DNA from: Chloroflexota bacterium
Lineage (GTDB): Bacteria; Chloroflexota; UBA11872; UBA12225
Direction of reading: 5' to 3'
NCBI GenBank assembly: GCA_030447525.1
Contig: JAUJOR010000004.1
Location: forward strand, 1-64,000
DNA: 64,000 bases
The notes below the pieces were generated by a model. It saw nothing but the letters and a program-made list of their open reading frames with translations. It made no database searches and was not told where the DNA came from. The position numbers were made by a program, and so were the translations under genes. Below, piece by piece: positions 50,122 through 57,339 of the stretch; positions within the stretch are counted from its first letter, which is position 1, and every line of letters starts with the position of its first letter.

Positions 50122-52991
50122 ACCCCTTCCGCCCGCCCTGGGCCGACCGCCTGTGCCTGCTGGCGCTGGTCGTGGCGACCGTCCTCCTCGTCCCCCAGAC
50201 CGTCCTGCTGGGCAAGCTCCCCGATCACTTCGACTACTGGCTGCAAGAGTACGTTCACCTGGCCGTGCTCCATCGCTGGCTGCAGGCCGGGGAGCTGCCC
50301 TTATGGAATGGCCAGCTCGTGGCCGGCACGCCGCACCTGGCCGATCCGCAGACGGCGACGCTGTACCCCCTTACTACCCTGCCCCTCCTGGTTCTCCCAC
50401 CGTCGCTCGTGGCCCGCATCAGCATCCCCCTGCACCACTTCCTGGCCGGGGCCTTTACCTACGGGTACGTCCGCCGCCTGGGAATGAGCCGGCCGGCGGG
50501 CCTCACCGCCGGCCTGGCCTACGCCCTGGCGCCGCACTTCGCGCCGTTGGAGGTGGCGACGTATCTCCAGCAGTCGGCGGCCTGGGTGCCGGCCATACTC
50601 TGGGCCCTGCAGGCCGGGTTCGAGACCCGGCGGCTGGCCCCGTTCGCCGTGGCCGGGCTGCTGTGGGGCGTCCAGCTCCTCCGCGGTTACCCTCAGACCT
50701 GGTACGTCACCGGCCTGTTCGCCGCCGCCGTTACCCTTTTTCAGCTGGTACAGGTCTCCAGTCTCAGGTCTCAGGTCTCAGGGCTGCAGTCACGACGCCG
50801 TGGGCTCGAGCCGGACGGCGCAGGGCGTGGGGCAGGCGGGGCCGGTGAAGGTGCCACCCTGGTCCTGCTGGTGGGGGGGCCGCTGCTGTTCGCCGCCGCC
50901 GGGCTGGGCCTGGGGGCGGCGCAGCTCCTCCCCAGCCTCGATCTGCTGGGCGCCTCACAGCGCAGCGGGGGCTTCACGCCGGCCGAGTCCGCCGGCCCAG
51001 GGAGCATCAGCCTGGCCAACCTCCTCGGCGTTGCCGGCCCTGACGCCGAGGTCAGCGGGGCCTTCCCCGGGGGTGCCGTCCTGGGACTGGCCCTGGCCGG
51101 CGCCCTGTACGCCCGCGGCCCTCAACTCTGGTTCACCCTGGGGACGGCGGGAGTGTCGCTGGCCCTGTGCCTGGGTGACCGGACGCCCCTGTGGGGCCTG
51201 GCCTATGCGGTGATACCCGGGTTCGTCACGCTGCATATGCCGCACCGCACCCTGTTCCTGTGGTCGCTGGCCCTGGCCATCCTCGCCGGCTATGGCCTGG
51301 ACGCCCTGGCTTGCCGGAGGCCGCCCCTGCGCCCGCTGGTCGCGGTCAGTGTCCTCCTCGCCGGGCTGGCCTGGCTGGGGTCCTCCACGGCGCCGGGCAT
51401 GCCTCCCGAGGCCGGCGCCGGGGCCCTGCGCCTGGAGACCGGGCTGGCCCTGGCGGCGGGCGGAGCCGCCTTGCTCCGCCGGTGGCGCTGGCCGGCGCTG
51501 GCCCTGGCTGCGGTCGTGGGCCTCGACCTCCTGGCCTACAGCGCCCCCCGCCTGTATGGGCGCTTTTACCCTCCCGGCCCGGTGTACGCCGCCCCCCCGG
51601 CGGCGCGCTGGCTGCAGGCGCGTCAGGATGAGGGGCAACGCACCCCTGGAGGACCGTTCCGCTTCGCCAGCGCCGTGTACCGGACGGCCGACACCGGGGA
51701 AGGCTCCAAGCTGCAAGACAACCGCCGGCTGGCCTACCTCCCCCCAAACATCCCCGCCCTGTACCCCCAGCTGGAGGGCGCCCAGGGCTACCTGGCCATC
51801 CGGCTGGCGGAGAGCGGGATCTTTTTCCAGGCCATCAACGACCTGGGGCGCAATGCCCGCACCCTGAGCATCTATGATCCCCGCTCGCGGCTCCTGGACG
51901 TCCTCGGCGTGCGCTACTTCCTTACCGACGATGCCCCGACGTTCCCCTCGGTAGCCGGCGGCGGGCGCTCCCTGGCCATGTCCGACGGCACGGCGAGCGT
52001 CCCCGTGCGCGAGCCGTTACCCACGGCCGCCGTCGATATCTTCTCCAGCCTGGGCGACACCGTCGACGTTCTCGATGGGGAGTGGGTAGCGACCATCACC
52101 CTGGTGGCGTCAGATGGGCGGGAGTGGTCGATCCCCGTACGGGCCGGGGAGCACACCGCCGAGTGGCTCTACGACGCCCCCGGGGTGGCCGGATCCGTAC
52201 AACATCGCATGGCCCCAGTCGCCCGCGCTACCCCCCGCGCCGGCGGCGGGCAAGCGCACGTCTATCGTGCCAGCTTCGACCTTCAGCCCCTGGGCCAGCC
52301 GGAGCTGAGGGAGCTGCGCTTGCAGGCGGTACACCCGCGCGCCCGCTGGAACGTGGATCGGATCCTGTTCCACACCCCGTTCGGGGCCCGATTCCGGCTG
52401 GCGCACCGTGAGGGGGCGCTGCACATCTGGGAGAACCCCAGGGCGCTCCCCCGTGCCTGGTGGACCGGGGCCTACGTCGTGGTGGACGGCCAGGCGGAAC
52501 AGCTGGAGCGCCTCAAGGGAGGGGACATCGACCCGGGACAGATCGCCGTCCTGGGCCAGGCGCTGCCCGGCCGGTCCCCGGCGGCGCCGGTGCTCCCCCC
52601 TGGGGGACAAGCCGACCACGGAGAACAGACCGACCGGCCGGCGCGGCCCCCCGCCCCGGGGCCGTCTACTGCACCGGGAACGGCGCGAGTCCTGCGGCTG
52701 ACGGCCAACACCCGCCGTATCGAGGTGGATGCTCCCGACGAGGGCTTGCTGGTGATCTCCGAGACGTGGAGCCCCGGATGGCAGGCATGGGTCGACGGCC
52801 GCCCCGTCCGCCTCTACGGGGCGAACGGGATGCTCCAGGCGGTGCCGGTGCCCCCCGGGGAACATCGCGTCGACCTCCGCTACCGTCCCTGGAGCGTCGT
52901 CCTGGGCGGGACGGTGTCGGCCATCACGCTCCTGGGGATGAGTCTATGGGCGCTCCTGGCCGTGCGCTCCCGCCCCGGCGGCGCCCCGTGA
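50118..52991 (+). CDS. YfhO family membrane protein with TAEW module
   Basis: A 957-residue YfhO protein whose GTG overlaps the preceding stop (GTGA); the frame is open much further upstream but there it is antisense-free coding of the GT87-like gene. KLPDHFDYWLQEYVHLAVLHRWLQAGELPLWNGQLVAGTPHLADP is the family start (key D-x-x-x-x-Y-x-x and L-P-L-W-N). About 12 spans follow. The extracytoplasmic C-terminus includes PVRAGEHTAEWLYDAPGVAG (around residue 675) and GLLVISETWSPGWQAWVDG before the last span. A loop near residue 215 contains the short repeat encoding SSLRSQVSGLQS. The last 37 codons overlap the convergent gene ending at 52880. Confidence 0.87.
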   Translation: MNPFRPPWADRLCLLALVVATVLLVPQTVLLGKLPDHFDYWLQEYVHLAVLHRWLQAGELPLWNGQLVAGTPHLADPQTATLYPLTTLPLLVLPPSLVARISIPLHHFLAGAFTYGYVRRLGMSRPAGLTAGLAYALAPHFAPLEVATYLQQSAAWVPAILWALQAGFETRRLAPFAVAGLLWGVQLLRGYPQTWYVTGLFAAAVTLFQLVQVSSLRSQVSGLQSRRRGLEPDGAGRGAGGAGEGATLVLLVGGPLLFAAAGLGLGAAQLLPSLDLLGASQRSGGFTPAESAGPGSISLANLLGVAGPDAEVSGAFPGGAVLGLALAGALYARGPQLWFTLGTAGVSLALCLGDRTPLWGLAYAVIPGFVTLHMPHRTLFLWSLALAILAGYGLDALACRRPPLRPLVAVSVLLAGLAWLGSSTAPGMPPEAGAGALRLETGLALAAGGAALLRRWRWPALALAAVVGLDLLAYSAPRLYGRFYPPGPVYAAPPAARWLQARQDEGQRTPGGPFRFASAVYRTADTGEGSKLQDNRRLAYLPPNIPALYPQLEGAQGYLAIRLAESGIFFQAINDLGRNARTLSIYDPRSRLLDVLGVRYFLTDDAPTFPSVAGGGRSLAMSDGTASVPVREPLPTAAVDIFSSLGDTVDVLDGEWVATITLVASDGREWSIPVRAGEHTAEWLYDAPGVAGSVQHRMAPVARATPRAGGGQAHVYRASFDLQPLGQPELRELRLQAVHPRARWNVDRILFHTPFGARFRLAHREGALHIWENPRALPRAWWTGAYVVVDGQAEQLERLKGGDIDPGQIAVLGQALPGRSPAAPVLPPGGQADHGEQTDRPARPPAPGPSTAPGTARVLRLTANTRRIEVDAPDEGLLVISETWSPGWQAWVDGRPVRLYGANGMLQAVPVPPGEHRVDLRYRPWSVVLGGTVSAITLLGMSLWALLAVRSRPGGAP
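50751..50790 (+). repeat. Copy of the GTCTCAGGT repeat inside a coding loop
   Basis: CAGGTCTCCAGTCTCAGGTC followed by TCAGGTCTCAGGGCTGCAG encodes the linker VSSLRSQVSGLQS of the YfhO protein. It shares the core GTCTCAGGTCTCAGGG, in the same orientation and same reading frame, with the element inside the membrane protein gene at 16151-16195. Confidence 0.5.
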
Positions 52992-55528
52992 CGCGTTGCC
53001 ACCCCGCTCCAGCGCCCTCGTCCCAGGCTTGCCCGAAGGGGCACGTCCCGCCGGCGACGCCCGGTGAGGCGTTGCCACAGCCCCACCAGGCGCTCGCCCA
53101 ACGGGCGGCGGTAAGGGAGCTCGAACCTGGCCAGCTCCACCATGTCCGGCCCGGCGCCGGCCGGCAGGGCCCGCCCCCGGGAATCCACCAGCCCCACCAG
53201 GATCCGGTAGCCACCCGGGGGGAAGGCAGTAAGGTCGACGGCCCGGCGCTCGGCCAGCGTCTCGCCCTCCCGCCAGTCGTGCATGGCGAACGTCCCGCCG
53301 AAGAGGGGACGGGTCTCTTCCGCCCACACCCGGCCACTGGTATCGACGACGGCAATCGTGCTGCGGTGCTCCGTGCCGGAGAGCCCGTCCAGGCGCCACA
53401 GGAGGTCGAAGGTCAGCGGCTCGGCCGAGGGGTTGGCCGGGGCAGCGCGCACGCCGACCAGCTCGAGGGCGTCGAACTCGTCGCCCCCGCCGAATCGACG
53501 GCCGATCGGTCGAAATGGAGACTCCGCCCCAGGCGGGAGCGCGGCCAGCGATTGCGTGACGTAGACGTCGGCCACGGGGGCCTCCCCGCCGCCCGGCAAG
53601 TCCCCGGCACGTCCCTCCGGTGCCACTGCTTCTCCCCTCGCCTGCCCTGTGGCCCCATCGTCCCCCACGCCGGGGAGGAGGGGCAAGAGCGTCGTGGGAT
53701 CGTAGACCACCAGGCGGACGCTATACGGCTGCGGCCCCAGCGAAGCCGGGACCCAAATGCCACGGCGGATAAGGACGCGTTGCCCCACACCCCATGCCGA
53801 TGTCCCCTGTTCACCCACGTCACGCCGGTCGAGCAGGTCGAAGTCCACGGCGGCCCGCTGGCCGTCGATCCCTACCAATCGCAACGAGCCCTTGAGGTCG
53901 ACGCCGGCCGGCTGAAGCAGCTCCAGCTCCAGGAGCAGCCGGACGACGTCCCCGGCCGGGACCTCCTCGCCGTCCACCCACCCACCCACGAGGCGCAGGC
54001 GACCTCCATAGGTCACCGGGCGGAGCGGACGTGTGACTCGGGGGGCCTGCAGGGCGTAGTGGGAGAGCACGGCATTCTGGTGAGCCTCACGCGTCGCCGG
54101 CCAGGCATGACGCAACAGCCACCGCTCGACGAAGTTCGTTGGATCGGCCTGGGCCAGCCCGGCCTGCACGAACCAGAGCCGGCGCTTCTCAGCCACCAGG
54201 GCTTCCAGGCGCGTGCGCGCGCGCTCGGGGTCGAGGGCCGGCGGGGCATCACGGGGCAAGACTTCGTGGCCCAGCGAGCCGGTGTAGTAGTAATCGAAGT
54301 ACCAGGCCTGCCAGGGGCCGGTGAGCAGTACCCCATCACCCGGTCGTTCCAGGGCGGCGATACGCCGGGTGACGCTGCTGTAGTCGGCACGGGCGTAGCC
54401 GGTGTAATAGCGGGCCCAGAAGGGGGCGAACCCCAGCAGGAGGCCCAGCCCCCCCAGGGCGAGCGTGACGCCCCCCCGGCGCAGAGCCCCGGCGGCGAGG
54501 ATGAACGCCAGCGGGGCGATGGGCATGACGTAACGGGCCTGCACCGGCTTGCCCAGGGCAATGACGAAGACCAGTCCGGCCAGGCCGGTGGCAAGCATCG
54601 CCCCGGCGATCGTCCCTGGTATGGGCCGGCGCGGAAAGCCGGCCAGCACAAGGGCCAGGAGAGTCAACGCCCCCACGATGGCGGGGACGCCCGCGGAGTC
54701 AGGCCCGGCCGCCAGGTCGCGCCAGGCCGCCCAGAGCGCTCCCGGCAAGGCGGCCACGTTGTGGAGGGCAAGGGCTGGGAGGGACTCCCGCGTCCCCCGG
54801 GCCGCCAGCACCCATGGCAGGGCCAGCAGGACGATCCCTGCCGAGGTGATGACCACGGGGCGCAGGGCATGGGGAAGGCGGCGGCGCAACAGGATCGCCA
54901 CCAGGAGCTGGCCGGCCATCTGCAGCGCCCCCAGGTAGTGTACGTACGCCGTCAGCGCGCCGATCACTCCATAGGCCAGCCACACGCCCGGCCGTGGCCT
55001 CCCCTGGTCTGCCCGCCCCTGGTCTGCCCGCCCCTGGTCTGCCGCCGAGCCGCCGGTGCCCTGACCCAGGAGCTCTGAGGCTGGAGATGGCCCCTGCAGT
55101 CCGCGCAGAAAGAGCCACAGTGACGCCAGGCCCAGGGCGGCCACCAGGGCATACATCCGCGCCTCCCGGCTGTAGAACAGGGGCAGGGGAGCAACGGCGA
55201 CGAGGAGGGCCGCAATCAGACCCGTCCGCCGGTCGCGGAGGTGAGCGCCGACGGCGTAGGTCAGGGGAATGGTCAGCGTGCCGGGAAGGATGGAGGAGAG
55301 GCGAGCCGCCGTGTCGCCGGGGCCGAAGACCCATCGCCACCAGCCGAGGGCCAGGTAGAATGCCGGCGGGTGCTCGAACAGCGCCCCGGCGAGCAACGGC
55401 AGGAGCGTAGACCCTGGGAGGGTGGCATACTGGACGCTGACGATCTCGTCGAACTCCAGATCGCCGAGGTGAGCCAGGCGCCACAGGCGCAGCGTGAAGC
55501 CGAGCAGCACAATCGCTGCGACGCCCAT
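52880..55528 (-). CDS. GT39/PMT-like membrane glycosyltransferase with C-terminal beta domains
   Basis: An 882-residue protein. I start it at ATG 55528, just before the first span (GVAAIVLLGFTLRLWRLAHLGDLEFDEIVS); ATG 55639 would overlap the divergent gene. LEFDEIVSVQYA is the acidic first-loop motif, EHPPAFYLALGWWRWVFG and PLFYSREARMYALVAAL are PMT_2 signatures, and about 11 spans run to residue 430. The remaining 450 residues are extracytoplasmic and beta-rich, including SNLVGGWVDG-like segments (RLVGGWVDGEEVPAGDVVRLLLELE), TFDLLWRLDGLSGTEHRSTIAVVD and FPPGGYRILVGLVDSRG. A 15-bp tandem repeat lies in a loop near residue 165. Its 3' end overlaps the convergent YfhO gene by 112 bp. Confidence 0.84.
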   Translation of the reverse strand: MGVAAIVLLGFTLRLWRLAHLGDLEFDEIVSVQYATLPGSTLLPLLAGALFEHPPAFYLALGWWRWVFGPGDTAARLSSILPGTLTIPLTYAVGAHLRDRRTGLIAALLVAVAPLPLFYSREARMYALVAALGLASLWLFLRGLQGPSPASELLGQGTGGSAADQGRADQGRADQGRPRPGVWLAYGVIGALTAYVHYLGALQMAGQLLVAILLRRRLPHALRPVVITSAGIVLLALPWVLAARGTRESLPALALHNVAALPGALWAAWRDLAAGPDSAGVPAIVGALTLLALVLAGFPRRPIPGTIAGAMLATGLAGLVFVIALGKPVQARYVMPIAPLAFILAAGALRRGGVTLALGGLGLLLGFAPFWARYYTGYARADYSSVTRRIAALERPGDGVLLTGPWQAWYFDYYYTGSLGHEVLPRDAPPALDPERARTRLEALVAEKRRLWFVQAGLAQADPTNFVERWLLRHAWPATREAHQNAVLSHYALQAPRVTRPLRPVTYGGRLRLVGGWVDGEEVPAGDVVRLLLELELLQPAGVDLKGSLRLVGIDGQRAAVDFDLLDRRDVGEQGTSAWGVGQRVLIRRGIWVPASLGPQPYSVRLVVYDPTTLLPLLPGVGDDGATGQARGEAVAPEGRAGDLPGGGEAPVADVYVTQSLAALPPGAESPFRPIGRRFGGGDEFDALELVGVRAAPANPSAEPLTFDLLWRLDGLSGTEHRSTIAVVDTSGRVWAEETRPLFGGTFAMHDWREGETLAERRAVDLTAFPPGGYRILVGLVDSRGRALPAGAGPDMVELARFELPYRRPLGERLVGLWQRLTGRRRRDVPLRASLGRGRWSGVATRHGAPPGRERTARSAHRLIPRSVMADTVPPRTTLQGR
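55001..55045 (-). repeat. Three tandem 15-bp repeats in a coding loop
   Basis: On the plus strand CCCCTGGTCTGCCCG occurs at 55001-55015 and 55016-55030, with a third, partly altered copy at 55031-55045. On the coding strand this gives ADQGR three times in a row, a short hydrophilic linker between membrane spans of the GT39-like protein. Copy number is likely to vary between strains because the unit is a whole number of codons. Confidence 0.7.
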
Positions 55529-55641
55529 TCTGGCGGCTATAACGGCCGGTAGCCGGCCAGAGTATGTCGCCCGCTTCCCCAGCCAGGTCACCTCAACGGC
55601 CGGCGGCACCCTCCAGCGGGAGAGGGAGCCCCAATGCATTG

Positions 55642-57339
55642 ATGGCTATACCCGGTGCGGGAGGAATGGGCGCCATCCTCACCAGCGCCGCTGGGCTGGT
55701 CGGCTGGGGCTGCGCCGGCCCCCTGGCAGCCACCATCCTGGTTGGCCGTAGCGGCCCCGTTCCCAGCCTGCGCTGGCTCGCCGTTGCCGTCCTGGGCTGG
55801 CTGCTGGCCGCCACCATTGCCTCCCTGGGACGGGAGCGTGGGCACGCCGGGCGCGGGCGCGCCCTGGTCTTGCTGGCCATTGGCGTTCCGCTGCTCCCCA
55901 TGCTCTACCTGGACGACGGCGCCTACCATCACGTGGCCGGCGGCGCGCTTGCCGGGCGCGGCGTGGTCGTCTACCTCCTGGCCCTGTCCCTCGTCGGGGC
56001 GCTGTGGCAACGTGCCGCCCCCGCGCTACCCGGCTCTGCCCCTCCCCTGCCGTCCGGCGTGCCGTCGTCCGGCGTGCCGCCGCCCGACGCCCCCCATCTC
56101 GGCTATGCCGCTGGCTACCCGCTCCTGGCGGTGACCGTAATGCTGGCGGCGAACTACGGTGTCTTCGGCCCCTTGCAGGCCGGCGTCCCCCTTTCCACCG
56201 AGACCATGGTGGTGCTGGGCGTCAATCTCGCGCTGGCCGCGCTCGCCGCCGCCGCCGGCGTGTGGGCGTGGGGCGGGCCGGCCCTGGGCGCCGTTGCCAT
56301 CTGGGCCGCCTGGCTGGCCTTTGCCCCCTGGCGCGAGCAGCTGGCAATCGACATTCGTGCCGGCGCCGCCCTGGCCCTCGGTGCGGCCGGCGTGGCCCTG
56401 CTCGTCCGCCGGCGTCACCTCCCGGCCGGCGCCGCCCTCGGCGCCCTCGGCGTGCTCATCCCGCCGGCCCTGGCGGCGCTCCCGGCCCTGGCAGGGATGG
56501 GGAGGTGGCGCAGCGCGGCCGCCGGACTGGTTACCGTGGGGGCATGTCTTGCCGCCGGCGCCGCCCTGCCGGCTGCCTGGTTCCTCCCGCCCTGGGACTT
56601 GTCTGCGACCGGCGGGACGGCGTCGACGATCACCGCGCCCCCAGTCGACGGGTGGGGCCCATGGCCTCCCCTGTGGGGACCGGCCGGACGGGCCCTGTGG
56701 GGCTCACCCCATCTGCAGAACGCCGCCCTGGGGGCCTTCCACGCCCGCCTCTTTCTGGGCCCGGAGACGCTGGCCGCCACCATAGCCCCCCCGGTTTCCC
56801 CGGCCGCGCTGGCCCTGACCCTTGGGGCGCTGACCATCGGCACCTGGCTCACCGGTCGCGTCATGTGGTCGTTACGCCTCGCGGCGCCCCGCACCGCGGC
56901 CACGGCCGCCGTCCTGGCCATGATCGTCGGTCTGCTCCTGGCCGGCACGACGCCCCGCCACTCCCTGGCACCGGCCATGCTGGCCTTGCTGCCCCTGGCA
57001 TCACCATCGCTCTGGCGTTGGCCAGGCGCGGCCGGCCGGCTGGCCCTGGGGACGGCAGGCTACCTCCTGGCCGGGACTTCCGTGCCGGCCCTGGCCACGG
57101 CGGGCGCGCCGATCCTTGCCCATTGGCCGGTGCTGGCCTCCCCCCCGGCGCTGGGCCTGGCCTTGCTCGTCGCTGCCCTGGCCCTGCTGGTGAGAGGCGG
57201 CGAGCTAGGCCTCTCTGATGGCGGCGATGGGCGGGATGCGCGATGCCTGCCGCGCCGGGAGCCAGGTGGCCACCAGGGCGGCGGCGCAGGTGAGCAGCAC
57301 CGTCAAGAGCAGCTCTTGCCAGGGGACGACCATCTTTAG
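55642..57339 (+). CDS. Polytopic membrane protein, shortened GT87-like paralogue
   Basis: A 565-residue protein with about 14 spans. I start it at ATG 55642; the frame extends to 55564 but that part overlaps the divergent gene's longest form. It aligns by eye with the GT87-like protein at 48262: AGPLAATILVGRSG, YLDDGAYHHVAGGALAGRGVVVYLLAL, FAPWREQLAIDIRAG and AFHARLFLGPETLA match its GPFVATLLVGRSA, YGDEASHHIAVGYPAARESLLAY, WPWQEAIRYGQQDG and SLHARMFVGREAL. The part holding the catalytic loop of the paralogue is missing, so it may be inactive as a transferase. Its last 40 residues are antisense to the convergent permease gene and have no membrane span, which suggests stop-codon loss. Confidence 0.65.
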   Translation: MAIPGAGGMGAILTSAAGLVGWGCAGPLAATILVGRSGPVPSLRWLAVAVLGWLLAATIASLGRERGHAGRGRALVLLAIGVPLLPMLYLDDGAYHHVAGGALAGRGVVVYLLALSLVGALWQRAAPALPGSAPPLPSGVPSSGVPPPDAPHLGYAAGYPLLAVTVMLAANYGVFGPLQAGVPLSTETMVVLGVNLALAALAAAAGVWAWGGPALGAVAIWAAWLAFAPWREQLAIDIRAGAALALGAAGVALLVRRRHLPAGAALGALGVLIPPALAALPALAGMGRWRSAAAGLVTVGACLAAGAALPAAWFLPPWDLSATGGTASTITAPPVDGWGPWPPLWGPAGRALWGSPHLQNAALGAFHARLFLGPETLAATIAPPVSPAALALTLGALTIGTWLTGRVMWSLRLAAPRTAATAAVLAMIVGLLLAGTTPRHSLAPAMLALLPLASPSLWRWPGAAGRLALGTAGYLLAGTSVPALATAGAPILAHWPVLASPPALGLALLVAALALLVRGGELGLSDGGDGRDARCLPRREPGGHQGGGAGEQHRQEQLLPGDDHL

